Part shown: positions 16,591-26,781 of the stretch, piece by piece
Layout of the letters: every line of letters starts with the position of its first letter
How positions within the stretch are numbered: position 1 is the first letter of the stretch
From: Haladaptatus pallidirubidus
GTDB lineage: Archaea; Halobacteriota; Halobacteria; Halobacteriales; Haladaptataceae
Length of the DNA stretch: 64,000 bases
Direction of reading: 5' to 3'
NCBI RefSeq assembly: GCF_020700235.1
Contig: NZ_CP085301.1
Coordinates: 1,116,001 to 1,180,000, forward strand
Made by a program: the position numbers and the translations under genes
Notes under the pieces: generated by a model
Databases searched by the model: none
Seen by the model: only the letters and a program-made list of their open reading frames with translations
Told to the model about the DNA's origin: nothing

Positions 16591-16928
16591 GCCAGGAAAT
16601 CGCCGTTATCGGAAGTCCGGACTTTACGACCGGATTCCGGCTCGCGGGAGTTCGGAAGTTCGCAAACGTTCCGGACGACGAAAAGGACGCGGAGTTAGAC
16701 GACGCTGTTTCTCAGATACTGACCGACGACGACGTAGGTATCATCGTGATGCACGACGACGACCTTGCACACCTCTCTCGAAACGTCAGAAACGACGTCG
16801 AGACGAGCGTGGAACCCACCCTCGTGACGCTGGGTGGTGGCGCGGGAAGCGGCGGACTCCGCGACAAAATCAAGCGCGCAATCGGTATCGACCTTATGGA
16901 CGAAGACGAACAAGGTGATAACGAATGA
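16587..16928 (+). CDS. atpF: A-type ATP synthase subunit F
   Basis: A 113-residue central-stalk subunit with a Rossmann-like N-terminal domain ([20 protein letters not shown]) and the switch strand [17 protein letters not shown]. The acidic C-terminal tail ([12 protein letters not shown]) reaches toward the catalytic subunits. It overlaps atpC by ATGA at its start and atpA by ATGA at its end. Normal length for archaeal AtpF. Confidence 0.94.
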   Translation: MSQEIAVIGSPDFTTGFRLAGVRKFANVPDDEKDAELDDAVSQILTDDDVGIIVMHDDDLAHLSRNVRNDVETSVEPTLVTLGGGAGSGGLRDKIKRAIGIDLMDEDEQGDNE

Positions 16929-18685
16929 GCCAGGCAACAGACAGCGACGTCGTCCGTGAGGACGGCGTCATTCAGAGCGTGAGTGGTCCGGTCGTGACCG
17001 CCACGGACCTCGGTGCCCGGATGAACGACGTTGTGTACGTCGGTGAAGAAGGGCTCATGGGCGAGGTTATCGAAATCGAAGGCAACCAAACGACGATTCA
17101 GGTGTACGAAGAAACCTCGAACGTCGCTCCCGGGGAACCCGTCGAGAACACGGGCGAACCGCTCTCCGTGGATCTCGGGCCAGGAATGCTGTACTCCATC
17201 TACGACGGTGTTCAGCGCCCGCTGGACGTGCTCGAAGACAAGATGGGCGCGTTCCTCGACCGTGGTGTCGACGCACCCGGTATCGACCAAGAGAAAACCT
17301 GGGAATTCAACCCCGAAGTCGAAGTCGGTGACGAAGTCGAGCCCGGCGATGTCGTCGGAATCGTCCCCGAAACCGAGAGCATCGACCACAAGGTGATGGT
17401 GCCTCCGGATTACGAAGGTGGCGAGGTCGTCGATACGAAGGAAGGAAACTACGCCGTCACGGACACCATCGTCGAACTCGACAACGGCGAAGAAATCCAG
17501 ATGCAACAGGAGTGGCCGGTTCGTGAACCGCGCCCATCCGTCGACAAACAGACGCCACGAACACCACTCGTGTCCGGTCAGCGTATCCTCGACGGCCTGT
17601 TCCCCATCGCAAAGGGCGGAACGGCCGCGATTCCGGGTCCGTTCGGCTCCGGAAAAACGGTGACCCAGCATTCGCTCGCGAAGTGGGCGGACGCGGACAT
17701 CGTCGTCTACGTCGGCTGTGGTGAGCGCGGAAACGAGATGACGGAAGTTATCGAGGACTTCCCGGAACTCGAAGACCCACGAACCGGCAAACCTCTGATG
17801 TCGAGGACGTGCCTCATTGCGAACACGTCGAATATGCCCGTGGCCGCACGAGAGTCGTGCATTTACACGGGAGTCACCATCGCGGAGTACTACCGTGACA
17901 TGGGATACGACGTCGCGCTGATGGCTGACTCCACCTCGCGGTGGGCGGAGGCGATGCGTGAGATTTCCTCGCGCCTCGAAGAGATGCCCGGCGAAGAGGG
18001 ATACCCGGCGTACCTCGCTGCCCGTCTCGCCGAGTTCTACGAGCGCGCAGGGAAGTTCGAGAACATCAACGGCACGGAGGGTTCGGTGTCGGTTATCGGT
18101 GCAGTGTCGCCGCCCGGCGGCGACTTCTCCGAGCCGGTTACGCAGAACACCCTGCGTATCGTGAAAACGTTCTGGGCGCTGGACGCCGACCTCGCGGAAC
18201 GTCGGCACTTCCCGTCGATCAACTGGAACGAGTCGTACTCGCTCTACAAGGACCAACTCGACCCGTGGTACGAACAGAACGTCGAGCCGGACTTCCCGGA
18301 AAAGCGCCAGTGGGCGGTCGACGTGCTGGACGAAGAGGACGAGCTCCAAGAAATCGTTCAACTCGTCGGGAAGGACGCGCTTCCGGAAGACCAGCAACTC
18401 ACGCTCGAAGTCGCGCGCTACCTGCGTGAGGGATGGCTCCAGCAGAACGCGTTCCACGACGTGGACATGTTCTGCTCGCCAGAGAAGACGTACCGGATGC
18501 TCGAAGCGATCCAGACGTTCAACGAGGAAGCGTTCACCGCACTCGAAGCGGGCGTCCCCGTCGAGGAAATTACGGCTATCGACGCCGCACCGCGCCTGAA
18601 CCGAATGGGAACGGCGGAGGAGTGGCAGGACTTCATCAGTGAAGTCGAAGCGGAAATCAGCGAACAGCTCAGGGAGAAATATTAA
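16925..18685 (+). CDS. atpA: A-type ATP synthase catalytic subunit A
   Basis: A 586-residue catalytic subunit. The Walker A loop GPFGSGKT is at residues 238-245, with the catalytic lysine at 244. The catalytic glutamate region is [14 protein letters not shown], and the Walker B-type strand is [20 protein letters not shown]. The non-homologous insert characteristic of V/A-type A subunits lies between about 110 and 190 and shows no intein. The protein alternates with AtpB in the A3B3 head. It overlaps atpF by ATGA, and its TAA overlaps the atpB ATG (TAATG at 18683-18687). Confidence 0.98.
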   Translation: MSQATDSDVVREDGVIQSVSGPVVTATDLGARMNDVVYVGEEGLMGEVIEIEGNQTTIQVYEETSNVAPGEPVENTGEPLSVDLGPGMLYSIYDGVQRPLDVLEDKMGAFLDRGVDAPGIDQEKTWEFNPEVEVGDEVEPGDVVGIVPETESIDHKVMVPPDYEGGEVVDTKEGNYAVTDTIVELDNGEEIQMQQEWPVREPRPSVDKQTPRTPLVSGQRILDGLFPIAKGGTAAIPGPFGSGKTVTQHSLAKWADADIVVYVGCGERGNEMTEVIEDFPELEDPRTGKPLMSRTCLIANTSNMPVAARESCIYTGVTIAEYYRDMGYDVALMADSTSRWAEAMREISSRLEEMPGEEGYPAYLAARLAEFYERAGKFENINGTEGSVSVIGAVSPPGGDFSEPVTQNTLRIVKTFWALDADLAERRHFPSINWNESYSLYKDQLDPWYEQNVEPDFPEKRQWAVDVLDEEDELQEIVQLVGKDALPEDQQLTLEVARYLREGWLQQNAFHDVDMFCSPEKTYRMLEAIQTFNEEAFTALEAGVPVEEITAIDAAPRLNRMGTAEEWQDFISEVEAEISEQLREKY

Positions 18686-20097
18686 TGAAAGAATACCAGA
18701 CAATTACGGAAATCAGCGGTCCGCTGGTGTTCGCCGAGGTTGACGAGCCGATCGGATACGACGAAATCGTCGAGATCGAGACACCTGACGGCGACACGCT
18801 GCGCGGACAAGTGCTCGAATCGAGCGAAGGTCTCGTCTCGATTCAGGTGTTCGAGGGAACCGAAGGTATCGACCGCAAATCGTCGGTTCGGTTCCTCGGC
18901 GAGACGATGAAGATGCCCGTCACGGAGGAACTTCTCGGGCGCGTTCTCGACGGTTCCGGCAACCCGATCGACGGCGGTCCGGAAATCGTTCCGGACGAGC
19001 GACGTGACATCGTCGGTGCGGCTATCAACCCGTACGCCCGCGAGTACCCCGAAGAATTCATCCAGTCCGGCGTGTCCGCCATCGACGGCATGAACACGCT
19101 GGTTCGTGGGCAAAAACTGCCTATCTTTTCGGCGTCCGGTCTGCCGCATAACGAGCTCGCGCTCCAGATTGCGCGACAGGCGAGCGTGCCGGAAGAAGAC
19201 GAGGGCGGCGACGGCGAAGGAAGCGAGTTCGCAGTGGTATTCGGCGCGATGGGAATCACCGCCGAAGAGGCGAACGAGTTCATGGAGGACTTCGAGCGAA
19301 CCGGTGCGCTGGAGCGCTCCGTCGTCTTCATGAATCTCGCGGACGACCCCGCAGTCGAGCGGACGGTCACGCCGCGCCTCGCGCTCACCACGGCGGAGTA
19401 CCTCGCGTTCGACAAGGATTACCACGTGCTGGTGATCCTGACGGACATGACCAACTACTGCGAGGCACTGCGAGAGATCGGTGCCGCGCGTGAAGAGGTG
19501 CCAGGCCGTCGTGGCTACCCCGGATACATGTACACCGACCTTGCGCAGTTGTACGAACGTGCAGGTCGTATCGAAGGCCGTGAGGGGTCTGTCACGCAGA
19601 TTCCGATTCTCACGATGCCGGGCGACGACGACACGCACCCGATTCCCGACCTGACCGGCTACATCACCGAGGGTCAGATTTACATCGACCGTGACCTGAA
19701 CTCGCAGGGTATTCAGCCGCCGATCAACCCGCTTCCGTCGCTGTCGCGCCTGATGGACGACGGTATCGGCGAGGGGCTGACCCGCGAAGACCACTCCGGT
19801 GTGTCCGACCAGATGTACGCCGCGTACGCACAAGGTGAAGACCTTCGTGACCTCGTGAACATTGTCGGTCGTGAAGCGCTGAGCGAACGTGACAACCAGT
19901 ACCTCGACTTCGCCGACCGCTTCGAGAAGGAGTTCATCGACCAGGGCTTCGAGACGAACCGAACCATCGAAGAGACGCTGACCATCGGCTGGGATCTCCT
20001 GTCGATGCTTCCAAAAGAGGAACTCAACCGTATCGACGAAGAGTTCATCGAGAAGTACTATCCGGAAGAGCAGGCCGAAGAAGTCGCGGCTGACTGA
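18685..20097 (+). CDS. atpB: A-type ATP synthase subunit B
   Basis: A 470-residue non-catalytic nucleotide-binding subunit of the A3B3 head. Instead of a Walker A loop it has the B-type sequence [20 protein letters not shown]. Other family blocks are [20 protein letters not shown] and the arginine-finger region [20 protein letters not shown]. An acidic insert ([12 protein letters not shown]) lies near residues 170-180. The ATG overlaps the atpA stop. It ends the tightly packed part of the operon, and a 152-base gap precedes atpD. Confidence 0.98.
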   Translation: MKEYQTITEISGPLVFAEVDEPIGYDEIVEIETPDGDTLRGQVLESSEGLVSIQVFEGTEGIDRKSSVRFLGETMKMPVTEELLGRVLDGSGNPIDGGPEIVPDERRDIVGAAINPYAREYPEEFIQSGVSAIDGMNTLVRGQKLPIFSASGLPHNELALQIARQASVPEEDEGGDGEGSEFAVVFGAMGITAEEANEFMEDFERTGALERSVVFMNLADDPAVERTVTPRLALTTAEYLAFDKDYHVLVILTDMTNYCEALREIGAAREEVPGRRGYPGYMYTDLAQLYERAGRIEGREGSVTQIPILTMPGDDDTHPIPDLTGYITEGQIYIDRDLNSQGIQPPINPLPSLSRLMDDGIGEGLTREDHSGVSDQMYAAYAQGEDLRDLVNIVGREALSERDNQYLDFADRFEKEFIDQGFETNRTIEETLTIGWDLLSMLPKEELNRIDEEFIEKYYPEEQAEEVAAD

Positions 20098-20249
20098 ATC
20101 GGTACTATTCTCCTCGGATTTTTGATCACAATGCATGAAGGGGCGACCATCGCTCACATATTCGAACGCCGCTCCGATCTCTGCTAGCTCGGCGCAACAA
20201 ATCTCGACTGTAAAGTATTATCCCCTTCGAGTTTTTATGGTCAACCAAG

Positions 20250-20942
20250 ATGGCTAAGGACGTCAAACCCACTCGGAAGAACCTCATGGCGATTGAGGAT
20301 CGCATCGACCTCTCCGAGCGGGGCCACGACACGTTGGAAAAGAAGCGTGACGGCCTCATCATGGAGTTCATGGACATCCTCGACCAAGCGCAGGACGTGC
20401 GCTCCGGTCTGGACGAGGATTACCAGCGCGCACAGCAGACCATCAACATGGCTCGCGCGATGGAGGGTGACGTGGCGGTTCGTGGGGCCGCCGCTGCACT
20501 GCAGGAACACCCGGAGATTACGACCGAATCGAAAAATATCATGGGTGTCGTCGTCCCGCAAATCGAGTCCTCGAAAGTTAAGAAGTCGCTCGACGAGCGC
20601 GGGTACGGTGTCCTCGGCACGAGCGCCCGCATCGACGAAACTGCGGACGCTTACGAGGAACTGCTCGAAAGCATCATCCTCGCAGCCGAAGTCGAAACGG
20701 CGATGAAGAAGATGCTCACCGAAATCGAGACGACCAAACGCCGCGTTAACGCACTTGAGTTCAAACTGCTTCCCGAACTGCGCGAGGCGCAGGACTACAT
20801 CGAGCAGAAACTCGAAGAGCAGGAACGCGAGGAAATCTTCCGAATGAAGAAAATCAAGGCAAAGAAAGAAGAGGAAGAGAAGGCCGAGAAAGAGGCCAGC
20901 GAGCCGGAACCTGTCGAGGGCGAAGTCGCCGTCACGAGCTAA
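20250..20942 (+). CDS. atpD: A-type ATP synthase subunit D
   Basis: A 230-residue central rotor shaft subunit, made of two long antiparallel helices: [20 protein letters not shown] at the N-terminus and [20 protein letters not shown] in the C-terminal helix. An acidic, Lys/Glu-rich tail of about 35 residues extends beyond the conserved core, a haloarchaeal feature. The 152-base gap after atpB contains an AT-rich element near 20211-20220, so atpD may also have its own promoter. An apparent ATG at 20236 closes after six codons and is not the start. A T-rich run follows the gene as a probable terminator. Confidence 0.95.
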   Translation: MAKDVKPTRKNLMAIEDRIDLSERGHDTLEKKRDGLIMEFMDILDQAQDVRSGLDEDYQRAQQTINMARAMEGDVAVRGAAAALQEHPEITTESKNIMGVVVPQIESSKVKKSLDERGYGVLGTSARIDETADAYEELLESIILAAEVETAMKKMLTEIETTKRRVNALEFKLLPELREAQDYIEQKLEEQEREEIFRMKKIKAKKEEEEKAEKEASEPEPVEGEVAVTS

Positions 20943-20980
20943 ACTCTGCGGATTTTTCGTTTTCTCTTTTAGCAGTAGCC
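20943..20980 (+). terminator. T-rich terminator after the ATP synthase operon
   Basis: Directly after the atpD stop come several T runs (GGATTTTTCGTTTTCTCTTTT), the usual oligo-T termination signal of archaea. The next gene, ilvE, is on the opposite strand, so termination here is expected. Confidence 0.5.
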
Positions 20981-21067
20981 GGGATTATAAATGACAAGAT
21001 AAAACAGCGAACGGCGACGCTTCGCGTCTCGTGAGCGAGGACGCCCGCCGCCGCAAAAAGGGGGTTC

Positions 21068-21997
21068 TTAGATGTACGTGAACCACTCTTCGTGGTCGTC
21101 GATGCGCCGGTTGACTAGGTCGAAGAATTTCGACTGAATCTCTTCGGTCACGGGGCCGCGGCTTCCGTTGCCGATTTCGACGTTGTCAACTTGCCGAATG
21201 GGAGTGACTTCCGCCGCACTGCCGGTGAAGAACAGTTCGTCGGCGGTGTTGAGTTCGCCGCGACTGATGGTGGCGTCGTCGTTGACGGTGTAGCCCATCT
21301 CGCGCGCCACTGTGATGACACTGTCGCGGGTGATACCGTCGAGGATACTCTGAGAGAGACCGGGCGTGTAAATCTCGTCGTCGCGCACGAGGAAGATGTT
21401 CTCGCCGGGGCCTTCCGCGACGTTACCTTCCTTGTTCAAGACGATTGCTTCGACGAAGCCGTTCCGTCGGGCTTCCTCACCGGCGAGGAGGCTGTTAACG
21501 TACAGGCCGGTCGTCTTGGCGTTCGTCGGAATCTGGCTGGAGGAGTGTTTGCGCCACGAAGAAACCATCACCTTCACGCCATTTTCGAGGGCCTCGTCGC
21601 CGAGGTACGCGCCCCACGGCCACGCGGCGATGGTCACGTCGGTCGGGCAATCGCCGGGACTGACGCCGAGGCTGTCGTAGCCGTAGTAGGCGATAGGTCG
21701 GATGTAGCACGAATGAAGGTCTTGTCGGTCGATGAGTTCGAGGGTAGCCTCGGTGAGTTCTTCCGGTTCGTACTCGATTTCCATATCGTAGGGTTTACAC
21801 GAGTCGTAGAGGCGCTGGAGGTGTTCTTCCCAGCGGAAGATTGCAGGGCCGTTTTCCGTGTCGTAGCACCGCACACCTTCAAAGACGCCGGTTCCGTAAT
21901 GTAGTCCATGCGTGAGGACGTGGACTTTCGCGTCGTCCCAATCGACGAACTCGCCGTTCATCCAGATCGTATCCACATCCATCTCGTCAAAGCTCAT
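21068..21997 (-). CDS. ilvE: Branched-chain amino acid aminotransferase
   Basis: A 309-residue fold-type IV PLP aminotransferase that makes valine, leucine and isoleucine from their 2-oxo acids using glutamate. The PLP lysine is K161 in IPTNAKTTGLYVNSLLAGEE. The phosphate and substrate loops EGPGENIFLVRDDEIYTP and DELFFTGSAAEVTPIRQVDN match IlvE well. The N-terminal block HVLTHGLHYGTGVFEGVRCY is typical. Start at ATG 21997. It is convergent with atpD and appears monocistronic. Confidence 0.95.
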   Translation of the reverse strand: MSFDEMDVDTIWMNGEFVDWDDAKVHVLTHGLHYGTGVFEGVRCYDTENGPAIFRWEEHLQRLYDSCKPYDMEIEYEPEELTEATLELIDRQDLHSCYIRPIAYYGYDSLGVSPGDCPTDVTIAAWPWGAYLGDEALENGVKVMVSSWRKHSSSQIPTNAKTTGLYVNSLLAGEEARRNGFVEAIVLNKEGNVAEGPGENIFLVRDDEIYTPGLSQSILDGITRDSVITVAREMGYTVNDDATISRGELNTADELFFTGSAAEVTPIRQVDNVEIGNGSRGPVTEEIQSKFFDLVNRRIDDHEEWFTYI

Positions 21998-22210
21998 ACG
22001 GTCTCCCCAATGAAGGCCAAGGTAATCAGTTTTGGCGATTGTCCCCGGACGATTGGTCAGAATTACTCGGAAAGAAATAATCCGAAGAACAGGTTACGGC
22101 CCTCACATACGAACCTGCGATGCGTGGCGGACGCCCGTAGCATCACACTCACGACACGAAAACGGAATGGGCGCAAATCGGTTCGAAAAATCGGGACGGT
22201 AAAAATCGGT

Positions 22211-22615
22211 TCAGCGACCCGCAGGCCGCCCAGTAGCGCGACCAGTAGAGCGGCCCTTTAGCCACGAACCCACCGCACCACCGATGATGCCGGGGATTGC
22301 GGCGACGACGACGAATAGCACGCCGAAGGCGAACAGTCCCATGGCCGGAATCGGTCCGGCCATCAGTCCCGCGAAGGTTAGCAAGAGGAGCGCCACGATT
22401 GCCCCTGCGGCAGTCGCCACACCGCCGTTGAGCGCGCCGTCACCGAGTCTGCTCCCGGCGACGTAGCCGGCCACGACACCACCGATAATGCCGGTCAATC
22501 CCGCACCGACGATGGGGAGCGTCATGTCGGTAAACGGGATGGCGGCCCCGCTGAACAGGGCGACGATGATGGTTGCAACGATTCCGTACACGACTGCTCT
22601 GAGTTTGAAGTCCAT
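22211..22615 (-). CDS. Small four-helix membrane protein (DUF5518-like)
   Basis: A 134-residue membrane protein with four hydrophobic helices rich in glycine and alanine, for example AVVYGIVATIIVALFSGAA, GAGLTGIIGGVVAGYVAG and GAIVALLLLTFAGLMAG. It ends in a basic, glycine/arginine tail (GRSTGRATGRPAGR). This looks like the DUF5518 family common in haloarchaea, function unknown. I chose ATG 22615 (MDFKLRAVV). The longer frame from 22648 adds a Cys/His stretch not typical of the family. It sits alone between ilvE and the riboflavin operon. Confidence 0.72.
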   Translation of the reverse strand: MDFKLRAVVYGIVATIIVALFSGAAIPFTDMTLPIVGAGLTGIIGGVVAGYVAGSRLGDGALNGGVATAAGAIVALLLLTFAGLMAGPIPAMGLFAFGVLFVVVAAIPGIIGGAVGSWLKGRSTGRATGRPAGR

Positions 22616-22752
22616 ACATGTAATATGGGTTTGAAGTATCATGAACATTTTTCATAATTGCGATACGTATTCGGTCATTACCGCAATCGAACACCAGAAA
22701 TTTCGTTACAGCTATAACAGGTTGCGCTCCCGTCGGAACGGGATAAGACGAC

Positions 22753-23412
22753 TCAACCCAGCGTCTCGATAATCTGTGCGCCTTCGAGATACGGAAAGTC
22801 GTGGCGCTCTGCGTATGCTCGTGCGTTGTCGGGTGAGAGCGCACCACCCGTTTGGTCGTCCAGCATTTCGCAGACGACGACGGCGGGGGGTAGTTCCGCG
22901 GCGTTCGCCAGCGCGACGCCGAGTTCGGTGTGGCCCTGTCGTTCGGAAAGCAATCCGGGAGCGGCCCGCAGGAGGTGAACGTGTCCAGGCGCGCGGAACT
23001 CGTCGGCGAAGTCGAGTTCGTCCGCCAGACTCGCCGCGTGTGCCAGCTCGGTGATCGTCAGCGCGCGGTCGTCGTCGGTGATTCCGGTGTACGTGTCACG
23101 GTGGTTCACCGTCAGCGAGAACGATGACCGGGAGTCGTAACCGAGTTCGTGCCCCTCGCTCGCGGGGTGGTCGATTATCTCGTCCATGTACGCGAGGCCG
23201 AACGCTTGCGCGACGTCGTGGGAAAGTGCGACGCAAATCAGGCCGCCTGCGTCGTTACGAAGTCGAGAAACGGCTTCCGGAGTGACTGCTTGCGCGGGGT
23301 AGATGAGGTCGGTTTCGCCCTCACGGTCTTCGGCGTCGTGGACGAGTAGGGGTGAACCTTTCTGAAACGCTTCGGTTGCTTTCGCAACCGTCGCGGAAGT
23401 CGTTTGACTCAT
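22753..23412 (-). CDS. ribB: 3,4-dihydroxy-2-butanone-4-phosphate synthase
   Basis: A 219-residue RibB that converts ribulose 5-phosphate to 3,4-dihydroxy-2-butanone 4-phosphate and formate, giving the four-carbon unit of riboflavin. The metal and substrate motif [18 protein letters not shown] is near residues 28-45, and the second conserved block [20 protein letters not shown] near 141-160. Single-domain form, not fused to GTP cyclohydrolase II. It overlaps the upstream riboflavin kinase gene by ATGA (23409-23412), forming a two-gene riboflavin operon. Confidence 0.95.
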   Translation of the reverse strand: MSQTTSATVAKATEAFQKGSPLLVHDAEDREGETDLIYPAQAVTPEAVSRLRNDAGGLICVALSHDVAQAFGLAYMDEIIDHPASEGHELGYDSRSSFSLTVNHRDTYTGITDDDRALTITELAHAASLADELDFADEFRAPGHVHLLRAAPGLLSERQGHTELGVALANAAELPPAVVVCEMLDDQTGGALSPDNARAYAERHDFPYLEGAQIIETLG

Positions 23413-24113
23413 GGTGCCTCCTCGACGTGAACTGTGACGTGGTCGTCGTCGTCCAGTCCGAGTTCGTCACGGAGTTTCGCGGGAGCGATGAGTTCGACTT
23501 GGTCTTCGTCGTGGTGGGTTCGTTCGGGCGCGATGACGTGAGCTTGTTCGTAGGAGTCACCGTCCGCCGTTTCCACGGTGGCAGGATAGCAAACAGCAGG
23601 ACCGTACGTTCGGTCGCCATCTTCCCAGCCGTCGATCGGAATCGGTTCGAGCGCTTCCATCGCGGAGCGGGCGCGGACGCTTTCGGCGGTCAATTCGATG
23701 TTCAGCGTCCCGGGGAACGGTTCGTACCCCAATCGCTCCGTGAACTGTGCCATATAGCCCGGCAGCGAGATGTAGTGGCGACCCTCGCCCATTCCGCCCG
23801 TAACCGTACCCGAGAGGTCAACGCCAGAGAGGTTTTCGAAGATTCGTCGATAATCCTCGTATTCGCGTTTGAGTTCCCACGCGCCGTCGTCGGTGATGGC
23901 GATCCACTGACCGTTACTGACTATCTCGCGGGTGACGAGACCCGCATCATCGAGTCGTTGGAGGCGGCGTGACGCCGTCTGATTGGAGGCATCGAGGCGG
24001 TTTGCGAGATCGGCACACGACACTTTGACCTCGCTTTCGAGCGCCCCGTCGAGAGCGAGCAGTTTGAGCGCGGCGAGTTCGTCGTATCCGACCACGAGCG
24101 ATGTCGCTGGCAT
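23409..24113 (-). CDS. ribK: CTP-dependent riboflavin kinase with HTH domain (RbkR)
   Basis: A 234-residue two-domain protein. Residues about 15-75 form a winged helix ([20 protein letters not shown], then [20 protein letters not shown]). Residues about 97-232 form the archaeal CTP-dependent riboflavin kinase, which makes [23 protein letters not shown], then [18 protein letters not shown]. This fusion is the RbkR type known to act both as kinase and as transcription factor for riboflavin genes in archaea. It is first in the operon with ribB. An inverted repeat next to its promoter (24143-24162) is a candidate autoregulatory operator. Confidence 0.94.
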   Translation of the reverse strand: MPATSLVVGYDELAALKLLALDGALESEVKVSCADLANRLDASNQTASRRLQRLDDAGLVTREIVSNGQWIAITDDGAWELKREYEDYRRIFENLSGVDLSGTVTGGMGEGRHYISLPGYMAQFTERLGYEPFPGTLNIELTAESVRARSAMEALEPIPIDGWEDGDRTYGPAVCYPATVETADGDSYEQAHVIAPERTHHDEDQVELIAPAKLRDELGLDDDDHVTVHVEEAP

Positions 24114-24135
24114 ACTCAGCAGTCAGTGCTTCGGT

Positions 24136-24162
24136 CGTTTAAGCATACCGGAAATGGTACGC
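24136..24162 (-). promoter_or_regulatory. Promoter and candidate RbkR operator of the ribK-ribB operon
   Basis: On the reverse strand a TTAAA-type box at about 24137-24142 lies some 27 bases upstream of the ribK ATG (24113). Immediately upstream, 24143-24149 (GCATACC) and 24156-24162 (GGTACGC) form an inverted repeat matching at 6 of 7 positions with a 6-base spacer. Its position over the BRE/TATA region suits a repressor site. That RbkR binds it is inference. Confidence 0.5.
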
Positions 24163-24360
24163 GTAGCAGAAATGAGATAGAAGATAGCGTAATATCCGCA
24201 GCGGGATAGCACCTAACCCGCCATCACATCTAAATTTGCTGGTTTCGGTGGGGAGTGAACGTCCGCGACACCCTGTACACCATATTTTATCCATCGTAAT
24301 TCGAAATTTGATTTTTTGAGAACTAGATTAATGTGTGTAGTGATAGTACATCATAGATGT

Positions 24361-25722
24361 ATGATGGAGAATAACACACAACGTTGCGACGGCGTCCGGA
24401 AACAACGAGGAACAAGCCGTGACAGTGCAGAGAAATCCGATACGATCGACTCACGATGTACAGACCTGACGCGGCGTGTATTCGTCGGCGGACTCTCCGT
24501 CGTGGGACTCGGCGCCGGTTTGTCCAGATTTTCAAAGCAAGCGGAAGCCGCGGGCGAACCGGTTCATTTCCAGTACTTTCACGAGACCTGGCCGACCATC
24601 ACGAACAACCTCCCGAAAGTCGCCGACCGAGGCTACGACGCGATTTGGATACAGGCACCTCAAAAAAGCGGCCTGACGTGGGAAGATCAGAGCGGACGCA
24701 ACGACCCGCCGCTCGGCTATCAACCGGTGGATTTCACGACGTTCGACAGCGAGTTCGGGACGGAAGCCGACTTACAAGCGCTCATCGACGAAGCGCACGA
24801 CCAAGGGTTGGAGGTGTACGTCGATTGCGTGATGAACCACATGGCGGTCGGCTACGACTACGATTTCCCGCGATTCTCCTACGACGATTTCCACCACGAC
24901 GTTGGTTCTATCGACGACTGGAACGACGACCATCAGGTTGAACACGGCGAACTCCTCGGCCTCCCCGACCTTGCACAGTACGAATCATCAACTTCCGATT
25001 ACGTCCGCGGAGAGTTGATGAACTACATGGAGAAAGTCGCCTCCTTCGGCGCGGACGGCTACCGATACGACGCGGTCAAACACGTCGAAGAAAAGTTCTG
25101 GCGCGACTACGCGAACCCCAAAGCCGACGAACTCGGCATGAAACGCGTCGGCGAAGTGTTCGACGGAAGCGTCGATTACGTCCAAGGCTACATCGACGCC
25201 GGAATGGACGTCTTCGACTATCCCCTGTACTACGTCCTCAAGGACGTGTTTTCCGGCGGCGACGTGAGGCGACTTCAAGGCGCAGGTGTCGTGGCCCAAG
25301 ACCCGTGGCACGCACGTCCATTCGTTCAGAATCACGACGAAGGTGCGCCGTCCCAGTACCACCTCGCGCACGCCTTTGTCCTCACCACTGAGGGTACCCC
25401 GATGATTTACAACCTCTACCCGAACGCCATCTTGGACGACGGTGAGGTCAACAACATGGTCTGGGTGAAGAAAAACCTCGCAGGGGGAGAAACTTACTGG
25501 CGGCACACAGACGGTGACCTCGGCGTCTACGAGCGATACAACAACCTTCTCGTCGGCATCAACAACGGCGGCAGTTCACGCACGCAGTCGGTGTACACCT
25601 CGTGGACGAATACGACGCTCAAAGATTACAGCGGGACGGGCGGCGACATCACGACCGACGGAAACGGGTGGGTCGATGTAACGGTACCTGCGGAGGATTG
25701 GGTGTTCTACGCGCCGTACTGA
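24361..25722 (+). CDS. Tat-exported alpha-amylase (GH13)
   Basis: A 453-residue secreted glycoside hydrolase family 13 enzyme. A twin-arginine signal is at 36-58 (LTRRVFVGGLSVVGLGAGLS), with likely cleavage after AEA near residue 63. The four GH13 regions are present: YVDCVMNH (153-160), GYRYDAVKH with nucleophile D237, GEVFDG with acid/base E265, and FVQNHDEG with D326. After the barrel there is only a short beta domain C, so it is a compact amylase without a starch-binding module. ATG 24361 or 24364 is the likely start, about 30 bases after an AT-rich element. Upstream in-frame ATGs exist but give an unlikely N-terminus. Monocistronic. Confidence 0.92.
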   Translation: MMENNTQRCDGVRKQRGTSRDSAEKSDTIDSRCTDLTRRVFVGGLSVVGLGAGLSRFSKQAEAAGEPVHFQYFHETWPTITNNLPKVADRGYDAIWIQAPQKSGLTWEDQSGRNDPPLGYQPVDFTTFDSEFGTEADLQALIDEAHDQGLEVYVDCVMNHMAVGYDYDFPRFSYDDFHHDVGSIDDWNDDHQVEHGELLGLPDLAQYESSTSDYVRGELMNYMEKVASFGADGYRYDAVKHVEEKFWRDYANPKADELGMKRVGEVFDGSVDYVQGYIDAGMDVFDYPLYYVLKDVFSGGDVRRLQGAGVVAQDPWHARPFVQNHDEGAPSQYHLAHAFVLTTEGTPMIYNLYPNAILDDGEVNNMVWVKKNLAGGETYWRHTDGDLGVYERYNNLLVGINNGGSSRTQSVYTSWTNTTLKDYSGTGGDITTDGNGWVDVTVPAEDWVFYAPY

Positions 25723-25733
25723 GTTAGATACAG

Positions 25734-26726
25734 TCAGTTAGTCTTTTTCCACTCACCATTCACCGAATCTCGCGCCCAAAACTCGCTGTTTTTCTTCAAT
25801 TTCGGAACCCACGTATTGTCGGTCTTCGAGAGCAGCGCGACCCGCGAAGCGGGCACTTCCTTCAGTACGCCGTGTTTCGGCATGTGTTCCCGCACTTTCT
25901 CGGAGAACGCTACGACCTCCTCGTGGTCTAACATCGCATCGCGGTCGAGACGGCCGCGGGAGTGGCCGACGTGCATGTAGGCTTTGAGTTCCACGAAGTC
26001 CGGGTCGGCGCGCTCGTAAAACGCGGCGTACCAATCCGGATTTTCCACGTTCTCGCCGCCGACGAGCGTGGTTCGGAGGACGGTTCGAGTGTCGTCTTTT
26101 TCCGCGAGTACGTCCATCGTATCGATGAGGTTCTCCCACGCGTCGTCGTCCACCGCACGAACTACGCGGTCGAAAGTGGCTCGATCCGGTGCGTCCACGC
26201 TGACGTAGAGTTGCGTCGGGTCACACTCCGCCAACATCTCCGGGTTCGTTCCGTTGCTCACGAGGAACGTGGTGATGTCCCGGTCGTGGAACGCCTCGAT
26301 GAGTTCCGGCAGGTAGGGATACAGCGTCGGTTCCCCGTCGAGACTGATTGCGACGTGGCGCGGTTCCATCGACTCCTCGAAGATTTCGCGGGGAACTTCG
26401 TCGTTGCCGCCGAATCCCGACAGGAGTTTTCGCTGGAGACGAATGCTCGCGTCGACGACTGCCTCGGGGTCGTCCCACTCCACGTCACCGAGTTCGTAGG
26501 AATGCCCGCGATGGTCGCGCCAGCAGAAGACGCAGCGCTCGTTGCATTTCACCACCGGCGTCATCTGGATACAGCGATGGGACTCGATTCCGTACCAGAT
26601 GTTTTTGTAGCATTTTCCCTCGCCGCGCAGGGCGTTGGCCGTCCACCCGCAGGTTTGGGCGGCGGTGTGGTTCTCGCTGTGGTAGTTCGGGTTGTCTACC
26701 TGTTTCGGCCCGTCGGACTCGCTCAT
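25734..26726 (-). CDS. taw1: 4-demethylwyosine synthase Taw1 (TYW1)
   Basis: A 330-residue radical SAM enzyme that builds the tricyclic wyosine base from N1-methylguanosine-37 of tRNA-Phe with pyruvate. The radical SAM cluster is C61, C65, C68 in VVKCNERCVFCWRDHRGHSY. A second set, C26, C39 and C52, matches the additional Fe-S cluster of TYW1. The SAM-binding and barrel blocks AISLDGEPTLYPYLPELIEA and FLVSNGTNPEMLAECDPTQL are clear. It lacks the flavodoxin domain found in eukaryotic TYW1, as expected for archaea. It is convergent with the amylase gene (11-base gap). Confidence 0.94.
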   Translation of the reverse strand: MSESDGPKQVDNPNYHSENHTAAQTCGWTANALRGEGKCYKNIWYGIESHRCIQMTPVVKCNERCVFCWRDHRGHSYELGDVEWDDPEAVVDASIRLQRKLLSGFGGNDEVPREIFEESMEPRHVAISLDGEPTLYPYLPELIEAFHDRDITTFLVSNGTNPEMLAECDPTQLYVSVDAPDRATFDRVVRAVDDDAWENLIDTMDVLAEKDDTRTVLRTTLVGGENVENPDWYAAFYERADPDFVELKAYMHVGHSRGRLDRDAMLDHEEVVAFSEKVREHMPKHGVLKEVPASRVALLSKTDNTWVPKLKKNSEFWARDSVNGEWKKTN

Positions 26727-26781
26727 TGGGGCGGCCTAAGCGTCGTGGCGTCAAAAGATGTAGGGGTCTGGGAGTGAACCG

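Noticed and set aside
16712..18703. A 663-codon open frame antisense to atpA, and a 491-codon frame antisense to atpB (18682-20157)
   Set aside because: Both are mirror frames created by the codon bias of GC-rich haloarchaeal genes. Their translations are rich in Arg, His and Val without domains, while the sense strands are clear ATP synthase subunits.
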